From positions 90,051,968 through 90,115,967 of the forward strand of contig NC_084838.1 of NCBI RefSeq assembly GCF_033115175.1: a DNA stretch of 64,000 nt, given 5' to 3'. The position numbers and the translations under genes are program-made. Each line of letters starts with the position of its first letter. The first letter of the stretch is position 1. The notes below the pieces were generated by a model, which saw nothing but the letters and a program-made list of their open reading frames with translations, made no database searches and was not told where the DNA came from. The DNA is from Lepus europaeus (Eukaryota; Chordata; Mammalia; Lagomorpha; Leporidae). This document shows positions 25,011-36,884 of this stretch, piece after piece.

Positions 25011-26271
25011 AGTAAATTTTGGGGGTGTGTGCACCTATCCATAAAAATGACTCTGCTAGATTTTTGTGTATGTATACTTTAAACTGGGAGGGATACTTCG
25101 AAGAGATAATACAAGTTAATACTCCAAACTGTAAGTATGCCTGCTTCCTCAGATACTTAGCCACACAATTTATTATCAAGCTTTTTGAACTTGCCAAGCC
25201 GATGATTAAGAAAAGCAATATACTGTTTTATTTTTAGCATGCATTTTTTCTTGTAATGAAAGCTAAAAACTGAGATAATAATTGATTAACATTGATTAGG
25301 ATTTCTTGCATCATGTATATAACAATGGGCCATTTCACAAAGGGGAAATGTTCTGGAAACCAAGACATCCGGATTGGAGTCTGAGATACTGTCCCATTGA
25401 TGAAGCACCCATTGTCTACAGACTATTTGCTCCACACAATAAGCAGAATTTTGTTCTTTAATAATACTACTTTTTAATTGAAAAATAAACTGAATTATGT
25501 TTGATAAGGGGAAGAGAGCTAGGATTCAACTCAACAGAGTCCAAGTCAACTGGACTCTGTATCTTGTACTTTTCCTGAGTCCTGTCTTTAGTAACTGTTC
25601 ACTTGGAATGAAAAGACCAGCAGATATGAGATTAAAAAAAAACCTGGTTAGGCCTAGATCTCAGTGTAGTCAAACAGCCCTTCTAAGACAAAGAAAGAGG
25701 CAGGCGAGTTGGAGAAGGGATGTGATGACAGGTTGGGATGACCCCATTGCTGGACAGGGCCATAGGCAGAACTCAGGCGGCATCTAGAAGCTGGAGAAGA
25801 CAAGGAATGGATTGTTCTCTAGAGCCTCCAGAAGGGATGCCACCTGCCAACACCTTGACAGGAACCCAGAAGGCTCATTTCTGTCTTCCTGGCTTTCAGA
25901 CTTTAAGATAACCATGGGGGTTTAAGTCAAGACGTTTGTGGCAATTTGTAAGTTCAGCAATAAGAAAATAATGCAGATCAAGTAGACAAAATAAGTGTTA
26001 TTATATCTAATTACTATTTTCACTTTTTGATATTAAAATTTAAGGGACATCACATGTAAACAAAGCATAGGGACAAATGGACTTTACATTCTTTATTTTT
26101 GAACTTTAGTAGAAAATATCAAAGGGATTAGGTAATTCACAGAATCAGTGGGAAGGCCTAAGAATCCAGTCTGGGTTATAGATGATGAGCAGAACCAAGG
26201 GAAACTAGACCCTCGGTGAGAACACAGCTAAGGCCAGGCCCTAAGGAGGCTGGAGTCTAATCAGTGCCCAC

Positions 26272-26564
26272 TGGGGCAGGCATTTGGCACAGTAGTTAAG
26301 ATGCTGCTTGGGATACATCCTCTATGAGAGCACTTGGACTTGAGTCCACACTTTGCTTCTGATCCCAGCTTTTTGCTAATCTACACCCTGGAAGGCAGCA
26401 GATACTTTGGTGCCTGCCACCTATGTGGAAGACCTGGAATGAGCTCCTGGATCCCAGCTTTGACATGGCCTGCCCATCTGTTGTGGATATTTGGGGGGTG
26501 AATGGGAAATCTTTCTGTTAATTTCCACCTCCGTATCTATGCCATTTGAATAGATAAAAATCAC
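26272..26564 (+). mobile_element. CSINE, old
   Basis: Diverged copy with head GGGGCAGGCATTTGGCACAG, 'TGGAAGACCTGGAATGAGCT' and tail 'GAATAGATAAAAATCAC'. Confidence 0.8.
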
Positions 26565-26570
26565 TACAGA

Positions 26571-27225
26571 GGTCAGTGTTCTAACAGCAGGTTAGGCAGG
26601 TTAAGCCATTGCTTCCAATGCTGGCATCCCATAGGGGCACCGGTTTGTGCCCTGACAGCTCCACTTCTTTTTTTTTTTTTTTAATTTGACAGGCAGAGTT
26701 AGACAGTGAGAGAGAGAGACAGAGAGAATGGTCTTCCTTTTTCTGTTGGTTCACCCCCCAAGTGGCCACTATGGCCGGCGCGTTGTGGCCGGTGCGCTGC
26801 GCCGATCCGAAGCCAGAAGCCAGGTGCTTCCTCCTGATCTCCCATGTGGGTGCAGGGCCCAAGGACCTGGGCCATCCTCCACTGCCTTTCCAGGGCACAG
26901 CAGAGAGCTAGACTGGAAGAGGAGCAGCCGGGACAGAATCCGGTGCCCTGACCGGGACTAGACACTGTGTGCCGGTGCCACAGGTGGAGGATTAGCCTAG
27001 TGAGCCACGGCGCCAGCCCTGGCAGTTCCACTTCTAATCCAATTCCATGCTAATATGCCTGGGAAGGCAGTGGAGGATGGCCCCAGTACTTGAGCTCCTG
27101 CCACCCACAAGGAAGACTTGGCTGTAGTTCCAGCCTAGCCTAGCCCCAGCCAATTGTGAGTGAACCAAAAGATGAAAGCTCTCTCTCTCTCTATAACTCT
27201 GCTTCTCAAGTAAATAAGAAACCAT
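26571..27225 (+). mobile_element. CSINE interrupted by another CSINE
   Basis: The 5' part (26571-26668) ends at CAGCTCCACTTCT and resumes at 27023 with CAGTTCCACTTCT, continuing to 'CTTCTCAAGTAAATAAG'. Removing the inserted element restores a continuous old copy. Confidence 0.88.
26669..27022 (-). mobile_element. Young-type CSINE nested in an older CSINE
   Basis: Reverse copy from a 15-bp T run to 'GCCACGGCGCCAGCC'. It belongs to the subfamily whose 3' end is CTGCCTGTC plus pure poly(A), without AAATAAATAAAT. The 13-bp target duplication (one mismatch) lies at 26656-26668 and 27023-27035. Confidence 0.92.
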
Positions 27226-27574
27226 GAAAATTGTTATGAAAATAAAGATGTTCTCATCACTTGCCTCCTGCTACATCACTGTGGTGTGAGTGATTTAATA
27301 ACTGCCATTCAAGTTTTTATCCTCCATTAGAGCCAGGTGCTCAGTGGAAGCATCACATGAGCTAAGTCGAAGTTTTATACCTACCATTAGGTCTTAGGGT
27401 AAAGGAAAAGGCAGTGTTTGTTCCTATAAGCTTCTCTTTAAATCTTTAAGATATACAGGGTTCTGCTTCCCACTAATGTGGCGTGGGATTCCCCGTAAAG
27501 AAACAGGGTATTCAGATGCTGCTAGGAAAGAAAGTGACAAATGTCTACCATGTGGTATTAGTCAAGAAATGTCT

Positions 27575-27902
27575 AGCTGGCGCCGTGGCTTAACAGGCTA
27601 ATCCTCCGCCTTGCGGCGCCGGCACACCAGGTTCTAGTCCCGGTTGGGGCGCCGGATTCTATCCCGGTTGCCCCTCTTCCAGGCCAGCTCTCTGCTATGG
27701 CCCAGGAAGGCAGTGGAGGATGGCTCAAGTCCTTGGGCCCTGCACCCGCATGGGAGACCAGGAGAAAGCACCTGGCTCCTGGCTTCGGATCAGCGAGATA
27801 CACCGGCCACAGCGGCCATTGGAGGGTGAACCAACGGCAAAAAGGAAGACCTTTCTCTCTGTCTCTCTCTCTCACTATCCACTCTGCCTGTCAAAAAAAA
27901 AA
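27575..27902 (+). mobile_element. Young-type CSINE
   Basis: Head GCTGGCGCCGTGGCTTAACA, 'TAATCCTCCGCCTTGCGGCG', GGTTCTAGTCC box, end CTGCCTGTC plus poly(A). Flanked by AAATGTC on both sides. Confidence 0.93.
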
Positions 27903-27909
27903 AAATGTC

Positions 27910-29833
27910 AAGTACTGTTGTGAAGACCCATTTGTCTATAGCTACCAAAAATATAGCCACGTGACTGAAATGTTTTTAAATGAAATTTAAATACCTATTG
28001 TCTCCCAACTCTGTTCCATAGAACACCAACTCCCCTCTTCCCTCCTCCTCTTTCCCTTCAATTTTTCCCCTGTATTTCTGTGCAAAAGTTTGATTTTAGC
28101 TTCCTAGGAGTTTGTGAGACACTCTGTACATGTTGGTTGATTTTGTGACAGATTCCTCTTTGGCTTCAGAGAGGGGAAATATGCGAAGACTCTGGTGTGA
28201 GCTGAGCACCGGACATCTGGCCGTGTGGTCAGCAGGGAAAACGTGCAGCACGGTGCTGCTTCTCTTCTTTCCTTCTTGCTTCGTCCCCATGGCCTACCGC
28301 CATCTCACTGGCAAGGTAAAAACAGTGCTTTGAGGTGGTGCATCGAGTTAAGCAGCAGGGCGTGAGAGGGAAGGAGGAACTTTGTCAGTACTTCGCACGT
28401 CCAGAAAAGGACAGGTAAGAATCTGGGTCAGGCTGCCCTGAGCACTCTGTCCTCAGACAGGAAGACTGAACAACAGCACGCTGTGATGACAGCTCTCTCG
28501 AGCCACACTGCCAGGCTGGACCAGCAAGCCTCTGCAAATGGTGCTCCCTTCACTCTCTCCCCAGGTTGGGACTTCATATCATTCTAGTGTTAGGTAAGCG
28601 ATAAAGGATATGCCATCTCAACCTATGAATCATTCAGATCATTCAATATTTCAGATTCTTGACCAGATTATCCTTGATCTTCCACACACTGTGCCAATGT
28701 ATAGATGTTTCGCATTTGGATGACTTTGTTTTACTTTTTTTTTTTTTAAAGATTTATTCATTTGAAAGTCAGAGCTACAGAGAGAGGAGAGGCAGATAGA
28801 GAGAGGTCTTCCATCCGCTGGTTCACTCCCTAGTTGGCCACAACGGAGCTGCGCCAATGCGAAGCCAGGAGCCAAGAGCTTCCTCCAGGTCTCCCACGCG
28901 AGTGCTGGGGCCCAAGGAGTTGGCCCATCTTCTACTGCATTCCCAGGCCATAGAAGAGAGCTGGATCAGAAGTGGAGCATCTGGGTCTCGAACCGGCGCT
29001 CATATGGGATGCTGGCGCTTCCCAGGGCATTAACCCGCTGCTGCCACAGCGCTGGCCCCTACTTTTGTTTTGATTTTGAGGGCTTTGTATCTTTTCTTGC
29101 TTCCTCTCTTGGTGCTTGTGACTCTAGGAGGTCTAATTAAACCAGGCAAGTTTCAGAGCCACAGGTAGTCAGCATGTAGGCTGACACACATTTTAGCAAA
29201 GGTTACATTTTGCTTAACCTTCCTGAATTCATCTGAAGGTCAAGGACTGGTGGCCACGTGTACTCTTTTTCATCCAAGAGATTAATCTTGCAGTGGTATA
29301 AAACAGCATGTATGATGTTAGCACCATCATCCTCTTACTTAAAGCTTTCAAGAAACTGTCAGTAGCTACAGATCAAGAATGGGGTGAGCAGTTCACATCC
29401 ACGGTCCCCAGTGAGCTTCCAGGCTGAGATAGGCCTGAGCTGGGGGAGGATGACAATACTGCTAAGTCAAGCTTGCAATTTTGACTATTACATTAGATTA
29501 TCATCCCATTATACTGTGTTTGCAGTTTAAGCATAGTATATGTTCCTCACTCAGGGTAGGGATTTTTAACTTGGCCTCACAGGCCCATTGGGTCTATAGA
29601 GATGAAAATCTGTATTTCCATCTTGGATGGGAAAGTTGTAGGTTTATTTTCACTGAGTTCTATCTGAAATTTAGCATCTACCATAAAATGCTGATAATAA
29701 ACTCTGACAGTATTATCTGTACCTGAGACCATGTCACCAACAGAAATCCCAAGTATTTACAATTCACATTGTATTGCTTTCGATGTCTTGAAACAAAGTT
29801 TACTTTCATCACTATGTCAAAGGGCATCTGACC
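27910..29833. other. Noncoding stretch around one CSINE
   Basis: Apart from the CSINE at 28735-29060 nothing is recognised; short frames such as 28130-28333 are unsupported. Confidence 0.45.
28735..29060 (-). mobile_element. CSINE, full length
   Basis: It runs from the T run and AAAGATTTATTCATTTGAAA to the reversed head 'TGCCACAGCGCTGGCCCC'. Confidence 0.93.
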
Positions 29834-29847
29834 TATCATCAGATCTT

Positions 29848-31155
29848 TTTTTTTTTTTGCTTCCACAACACTTTTCTTTTTTTTTTTTTTTTTAAACTTT
29901 TATTTAATGAATATAAATTTCCAGTATACAGCTTATGGATTACAATGGCTTCCCCTTCCCATAATTTCCCTCCCACCCGCAACCCTCCCCTCTCCCGCTC
30001 CCTCTCCCCTTCCATTCACATTAAAATTAATTTTCAATTCTGCTTATATAAAGAAGATCAATTTAGTATATATTAAGTAAAGATTTCAACAGTTTGCACC
30101 CACATAGAAACACAAAGTGAAACATACTGTTTGAGTACTAGTTATAGCATTAAATCAAAATGTACAGTACATTAAGGACAGAGATCCCACATCAGGAGCA
30201 AGCGCACAGTGGCTCCTGTTGTTGACCCAACAAATTGACACTCTAGTTTATGGCACCAGTAACCACCCTAGGCTGTCGTCATGAGTTGCCAAGGCTATGG
30301 AAGCCTTCCAAGTTCCCCGACTCTGATCATATTTAGACAAGGTCATAAAAGACAGGGTGAGGATAGTAACCAATGATCCTAAGAGTGGCATTTACCAGGT
30401 CTGAACAATTATACAGCATTAAGTGGGGAAGAGGACCATCAGTACACATAGGTTGGGAGTAGAGCCATTGGTGGTAGAGTAGAGGTTATGATTACAAAGG
30501 AATGAGGCCCAAGTGTACTAGACAGGGTCTAGAACAAAGGACAGAGTCATTATTAGAGGAGCTAAGAAAGGTGTTGTCTAAGCTACAATTAAGTTTTCTG
30601 ATTGAGAGGCAAATAGAACCTGATAGAAGGGGCTTGATAATAATCTGGTGGGCTTTAGGCCTTGTAAGTTAAGAGGCCCAGACCTATCTATCTCTTCACA
30701 TGGCGTATATCCTAAGGGAGGTGTGAACCTCCTAGGGGAAGGCACTCTGTTGACTTTCATTACTTGGCTGGCCTGGGAGGAGAGCTGGCCAGGTAAAGGC
30801 AGGGGGCATCTCTAACAAGAAATTTACAGTTCTGCCTGCAATGTTGCTGACCCTACTTGACCATCCCCTCAGCTGCAGTGGTCACTTTGGAAGTTGGGCT
30901 GAGTGAAGGGCTTTTCAGCTTGGGGCCAATAAGATCTGTGGCTCTGACCTGGGCATCCTTCGACTCCAGGGCAGGTCCATTTCCAGTGACCCAACTCTTG
31001 GCAGAGCTGCCAGGGCTCTTCACAAGCTGACTTCTGCTGAAGCCCAGACTTACCACATTGAAAGCCACTGCAGTGGACTGGCCTGTTGGGTCTCCTTGAG
31101 GGCAGATCACCGTACAGATCAGCCATTAATAGGCCTGCCACCCATTGCTTCTGAA
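29848..31155 (-). mobile_element. L1-mobilised insertion, 5' truncated, with degenerate zinc-knuckle segment
   Basis: A perfect 14-bp target duplication TATCATCAGATCTT (29834-29847 and 31156-31169) brackets 1.3 kb that carries a poly(A) tail on the minus strand (T runs at 29848-29858 and 29878-29893). The 3' part contains 'TTATGGATTACAATGGC', shared with the fragment at 19987-20060, and looks like a rabbit L1 3' end. The 5' part (about 30870-31110), read on minus, shows HCSGFQCGKSG and CQELGHWKWTCP, like two decayed retroviral Gag CCHC knuckles. No intact gene remains. Confidence 0.85.
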
Positions 31156-31169
31156 TATCATCAGATCTT

Positions 31170-32025
31170 GTAGCTTGACGTGCCAATAAAGCAGCATAAA
31201 TACTGCTATTCTCATGGAATTTTAAAAAATATTTTGGAAACAGTTTTCAACACCATTCACTTCCTTTACAACCTTATGCCGTTTATTGAGGTCAGTGTCA
31301 TGGAAAACTCAAGTTCTTGACCATGAAGGATCAGAATTGTTGAGCCTCCTGGAGTGTTTGTCTGGGGTGGGGGTAACTTATCCCCCAGTCAAGTTTCATG
31401 GGACATGCCAGATCATGTGACATGCCAGACACATGATAAGGTGATTATGACAAGCAGGTCTGATGAAGTGCTGTGCTGGGCACTGGGGACAGCTCTGCAT
31501 GGAAGAGAGTGTGTAGCTCAGACTTTGGGCTTGGGCAGAGCTGCTGGGACGATATGGCCCAAACTGAGCTGTGCAGCATGTGGAGCTGGGCAAACTTGAG
31601 TGGACATCAGTGAATCAGGCAGAATGCAGATTTTTACTGAGTAAAAGGTTGGTGGTGAGCAACAGAATGGCACGTTTGAGGAAGTTTCCTGCACCTGAAT
31701 GTCAACTTTAGGATGGAGAAAGGCGGGAGAAGGCAGATGTGGACCTTCTCTGCTTGTATGCAACTTTGTTGTTGACCTCCACCAGGGTGTAGTCTCACTG
31801 ACAGGCTGCCTTCCCACGGGGCAGAATAGTGCACCGGACACAGCTGGTCTGAGTAACTACTGATTTAATCACCTGGAGGCCGGCAGGAGCAGCACTACAG
31901 ACAGCTTTAGATACCCTGTGAAGAAACTTTTGGATTTCATGTAAAGGGTAAAATACCCATTTCTGGAATGACCGACCATGAAGAGATTAACAGTAAATGG
32001 TAGAACATTAGGTGTCAGCATTGTC
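31170..32025. other. Noncoding stretch
   Basis: G-rich plus strand around 31354-31620 with overlapping short frames on both strands; no family match. Confidence 0.45.
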
Positions 32026-32285
32026 ACTCGGGGGTGAAGCTGAAGTTTGTAACACCAGCATCCTATACTGGAGTGCTGATTGGAGTCCCAGCTGTTCCAC
32101 TTCCAATCCAGCTCTCTGCTAATACATTCGGGAAAGGCAGTGAAAATTGGCCCAAGTGCTTTGACCCCTGCCACCTATGTGAGAGAACTACATGACTCCT
32201 GTCTTTGGCCTGGCCTAGCCCCAGCAATGGCCCAGATGTCACAACCATTTGGGGAGCAAACCAGTGAATGGACAAATATTCACAA
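32026..32285 (+). mobile_element. CSINE, diverged, joined to an inverted copy
   Basis: 'TTGGAGTCCCAGCTGTTCCA' and 'GGGGAGCAAACCAGTGAATG' identify it. The 3' end is abruptly replaced by the reverse copy that follows. Confidence 0.8.
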
Positions 32286-32289
32286 CAGC

Positions 32290-32505
32290 TAGGCAGCAAG
32301 GCTGGGCCAGGCTAAAGCCAGGAGCCAGGAACTCAATCCAGGTTTCCCATGTGGGAGGCAGAGACCAAAGCACTTTGAACCATCACCTGCAGTGCATGAG
32401 CAGGAAGCTGCATTGGAAGTGGAGTACCTGGGGCTCAACCCTGGCACTCTGATAAGGATAGCAGCATCCCAAGCAGTGATTCAACTGCTGAACCAAGTGT
32501 GTCAT
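32290..32505 (-). mobile_element. CSINE fragment, inverted partner of the previous element
   Basis: Reverse orientation: AAAGCCAGGAGCCAGGAACT, 'CAGGTTTCCCATGTGGGAGG', ending 'CTGCTGAACCAAGTGTGTC'. Its A-rich 3' end is missing at the junction. Confidence 0.8.
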
Positions 32506-32789
32506 CTTCCCACCCACCTTCAATCACTGGATTCCACCAACCATTAATAAATGGAGAAGCTAATTATTCCATTCACATTTTTCCCTTCTAACTCTCAGGT
32601 TCTCACTTTTGGTTAAATTGTGTCCATTGATACATCAGGATTCTTTTCAATGCCCCAGCCTCTATACAAGGCAACCTGGCAAACTTCTGGAGTTGTTACT
32701 CACTGAAGGCAGGACCAGAGTCCTGATTGAGGCCCTTGCCACCAATGGTATTTCAAAACTTTTTTTTCCTAATTGATCAAAATGGTAGA

Positions 32790-32975
32790 AGTGTCAGGTA
32801 CTATTCCAAGTCCCTTATATACACTGACTCATAATCCTCATAACAACTTTATAAAGCCACTAGTATTTTTTCTTATTTCGCAAATGAAGAAGCTAGGGTT
32901 CACAGAGGCTTACAGACCCTTGCCAACACTTACTGTACCAGTGGGTATGAGGCCAGGATCAAATCCAGGCAGGCT
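32790..32975 (-). repeat. MIR
   Basis: 'CTGACTCATAATCCTCATAA', 'TTTCGCAAATGAAGAAGCTA' and 'GGCCAGGATCAAATCCAGGC' match reversed MIR. Confidence 0.75.
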
Positions 32976-33013
32976 GAGGGCGAACCTATATGACATTAAA
33001 ATGTGCTGCCTAT

Positions 33014-33327
33014 GGGGCAGGTGTCATGGCACAGCAAGCTAAGCTGCTGCTTGGGATGCCTGCTTCCATACTGGAGCACCTGGGTTCGAGTCCTGGTTAC
33101 CCTGCTTCCAATTCAGTTTCCTGCTAACACATCCTGGTAGGCAGCAGGTGATGGCTCAGTACTTGGGCCCCTACCACCCAAGTGGGTGACCTAGATGGAG
33201 TTCCAGGCTCCTGGCTTTGGCCCCAAAGTCCTGGTTGTTGCAGGCATTTGAGGAGTGAAGGAGTGGATGGAAGATTCTGCCTCTGTTGCTCTGCCTTTCA
33301 AATAAGATAAAATGCATAAATAATCAC
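33014..33327 (+). mobile_element. CSINE, old
   Basis: Head GGGGCAGGTGTCATGGCACA, 'GGTTCGAGTCCTGGTTACC', tail 'TTTCAAATAAGATAAAATGC'. Confidence 0.88.
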
Positions 33328-35042
33328 TAAAAATGTCTACTTTCCATGATTATTGTGTCTGTGTGTCTCTGTTTATATTTATTTTCCATGGTTATTGTGT
33401 CTGTGTTTGTGTATGTCTATAGAACATCTCAGCAATGCCTGCCTTATTTAACCAGTTAATTCTTTGTTCATCTACTCAGCAATGTAGTGTTAAAGTACTA
33501 AACACTGCAGGACAGAAGAGAAGTAGCAGTAGACAAGGTAGGTATGGGCAAGGGACACATGGTCTAACGAAACTTGTACAAGGGCAACAAGGATGATGTA
33601 AATTTAAAGAGTACTGCAAAAGTCAGAGCAGGCAGCCTCGTTCAAGTTTGGGGGTTTAGGGAAAGTGCTGGAGGAGTTAGCTCGGCAGTGTGGGAGGTGG
33701 GGGGATGGAGGTTCGTGTCAGAGAAAGCACCTCATCTGTCAGAAATCGCGAGGATGGCCAGAGCACATCCTGAAATTCTCCAGCAAAGAGCCTCACTATT
33801 CGCGGCTCTCATGCTTCAAGCTGGTGCACCTGCTGCCCTGTCGGCTAAGGTGACTGCTGCGCCACAGGGCTGCACAACATGGTCATTCGTCTCTCCTAGC
33901 AGCTGGCTGCCATGGCCTGGAAAGACAAGTTTCATGCACACACAACCTAGAATTAAAATTACTTCAGGGATCTCTGCAGTAAAGCTGAAGGAAACACCCC
34001 AAAGGCCAATGGAAGCACGCTTTATTGGATTTACAAGGCATAAAATATTTGTAGTTCCTTAGACATTTGCATTGCTATAAAATTATACTTTATCGTATAA
34101 TTATTAATGGGTTGAAGAGAAATAAACAGTATAAACGAAATATGGCCTATACTACGAAAATGTAAACCATATAAATCAAAATCATAAAACAATTATTCAA
34201 TACTCAGAGGCCTACTTAATATACACATAGGAAATTTCTTATATACACATACAATAAAAGCCCACAAAAACTATCATTCTGAAGTCAAATATGAAAATAA
34301 ATCTTTATCTTTAACCTCAATTTTATCATCGGCAGTACAGCCGTGCAACTTGGGTTTATGCAAATCATGTCTAGTATTAAATAATCAAATGTCACATACG
34401 TCATATAAAGCAGCACATGGAAAAATAAATTATGAAAATGCACAGGGCTTGAAGTTAACAGTGAAAAATGTCTCCTTATCCAACATTATTTTCTATAATG
34501 AAATTAAAATATTATCCAATGTGTCAGGATACACAAAAAAGGAAAGTAGTATAATTGCAATTTTAAAATCTCTCAAAGGAAAAATAGAGACAAGGTGAGT
34601 TACTTCCATAGGAATATGCAAATATTTCAAATAAAGTCTATGATAAAAGCATTAAATATTTTTGTCCTTATCAAAAACACACTTTAATCTGAGGTCTCTT
34701 TGATGTAAAAATGTGGGTAATAATCATGATTCCCTGCAATGCAGCTAAGAGCTTTAAGTAGTTTTTCTTTAAACAAGATTGCTAACCAGAGCTATAATTC
34801 TGGATTTCAGGGCCAAATATTTATCCAGGTTCAAGCAGTTAACATTGATTAGTTTATCCATCAAAGCCCTCTATGAAATCTGCTAATCAATTTGGGTGCA
34901 CTGGTAGTACACTGTGGAGGTGGATACTACGGTAATACTTCTGTATTAAAGATACACTCTTATTTACATATTATAAGACAAATATATAAAGAAACACTTC
35001 GGAGGAAATAAATAAAGGTAATAGGATAAAACTTAGACTATT
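33328..35042. other. Noncoding stretch, left part with a 162-codon frame
   Basis: 33574-34062 (plus) is open but has repetitive-looking composition and no recognisable domain. From 34070 the sequence becomes strongly AT-rich. It may include the distal RASEF 3' UTR. Confidence 0.4.
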
Positions 35043-35379
35043 GAGGCCAGCGGCTTTGGTATAGTGAGTAAAGCTCCTGCCTGCAGTGTCAGCATCCCAT
35101 ATGGGTGCTGGTTCAAGTCCTGGCTGCTCCACTTCTGATCCAGCTCTCTGCTATGGCCTGGGAAAGCAGTAGAAGATGGCCCAGAGACTTGGGTCCCTGC
35201 ACCCATGTGGGCAACCCAGAAAAGCTCCTGGCTCCTGGCTCCTGGCTTCAGATCGGTGCAGCTCAGGCCATTTCTACCATCTGGAGAGTGAACCTGCAGA
35301 CGGAAGACCTCTCTCCGCCTCTGCCTCTCTGTAACTCTGCCTTTCAAATAAATAAGTAAATATTAAAAAAAAAAAAAAA
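35043..35379 (+). mobile_element. CSINE, full length
   Basis: Head GAGGCCAGCGGCTTTGGTAT, GGTTCAAGTCC box, end CTTTCAAATAAATAAGTAAAT plus poly(A). It is followed immediately by a second SINE inserted at its tail. Confidence 0.93.
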
Positions 35380-35382
35380 CCT

Positions 35383-35750
35383 TGCCGGCGCTGTGGCTCA
35401 ACAGGCTAATCCTCCGCCTTGCTAATCCTCCGCCTTGCGGCGCCGGCACACCGGGTTCTAGTCCCAGTCGGGGCGCCGGATTCTGTCCCGGTTGCCCCTC
35501 TTCCAGGCCAGCTCTCTGCTGTGGCCTGGGAGTGCAGTGGAGGATGGCCCAAGTGCTTGGGCCCTGCACCCCATGGGAGACCAGGATAAGCACTTGGCTC
35601 CTGCCATCTGATCAGCGCGGTGCGCCGGCCGCAGCACGCAGGCCACGGCGGCCATTGGAGGGTGAACCAACGGCAAAGGAAGACCTTTCTCTCTGTCTCT
35701 CTCTCTCACTGTCCACTCTGCCTGTCAAAAAAAAAAAAAAAAAAAAAAAA
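35383..35750 (+). mobile_element. Young-type CSINE with an internal 16-bp duplication
   Basis: Head TGCCGGCGCTGTGGCTCAAC and end CTGCCTGTC plus a long poly(A). GCTAATCCTCCGCCTT occurs twice in tandem at 35405-35420 and 35421-35436, where the other young copies have it once. Confidence 0.93.
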
Positions 35751-35919
35751 ACAACAACAACCTTATACTATTACAGTTTTGAGCAATGGCACCAAAACCC
35801 AAACATGTGTTCCATATAGCAACACATAAATATCAGATCCGATCTAATCTGGGTTCAAAAGATGCCTGAGGCAGACAGCAATTGTTTCACCTTGCCACAA
35901 ATATATTTATAATATGTGT

Positions 35920-35927
<8 letters not shown>

Positions 35928-35958
<31 letters not shown>
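35928..35958. repeat. (TA)n microsatellite
   Basis: About 15 TA units following a TGTGTA-type transition. Confidence 0.9.
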
Positions 35959-35959
<1 letters not shown>

Positions 35960-36884
35960 CCAGGCTCCCACACTCTCATGTTTATTTTGACAATGCTCTA
36001 TAAGCATGGCATTCTTTTTGGGCAAACATCTATTTTTTACTGGAACCAAACAAAACAAGGAACAGGAGTTCATGGCAGAGTTACTGAGGGGTAGAGTCAA
36101 CTTTTCAATAATAAAAATACAAAATATTTCAGTAAGGAGAGGTCACACTTTTAAAAGCCAGTGTTGTGGTTATTTATAATCGTTGTGTGTAATGTATCTT
36201 GGTCACTTTCCATTTATAAAAATCGAGGCTTAAGTGATTTAAAGTTTGATGATAAAAATCATAAAAGGAAAAAGGCTGCTATATGAAATTGCTTTAATTG
36301 AACCTAAAGAAATGTTAACTTATATAATAAATAATATTCATTATTTGAGTTTTTCAGCAAGCTGTATCCATAGGAACAAATGTAAGTTCAAATATCTTAT
36401 GAACAACTTGATTGCTTCAGGTCACTGAAAGGCAATGTCACTGGCTCTCAGAGACATTTCAGTGAGGATGTCTGGGGAGGTAGTGCAGGCTCTAGAAAGA
36501 GAGTAAGACCATGCAGGCCATTGAAAATGATGAGTCGCTTATCATGTAAAATGAAAGACCAAATGCTATGGTTTGGTCAACCTGAGTTGAGCCCAGCCAC
36601 TCTCTTTCCTGGCTTGCGTGCCATCAGTCTTTCCTGCACACACTCCGACTCCACCATCACCATCGACTGCTCTCCTCAGAAACCAAACTGATGGAGCCAT
36701 CTGGTCTTGGACGTGAGCCTCCAGGACACTTACGGAGAACATCATCTGCAACTGGGGAGTTAGAGGATTTGCATTATTTGGCAGATTACACGTTGAAACC
36801 AGGGGAATGCTTGAAATAGGCATGAATATGTTCATATGGCCAAATGTGGAATCATTCTAAGTGCTAATATTTTAAAGTGAAATA

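Larger units (their letters stand above)
22786..26271. other. Noncoding stretch with MIR and L1 relics
   Basis: MIR at 23075-23225 and an L1-like fragment at 24640-25010; otherwise nothing recognised. Confidence 0.45.

Noticed and set aside
33574-34062. 162-codon open frame (plus)
   Set aside because: No recognisable domain, mixed composition, no promoter or tail, no homologue recognised. Chance is the simplest explanation.
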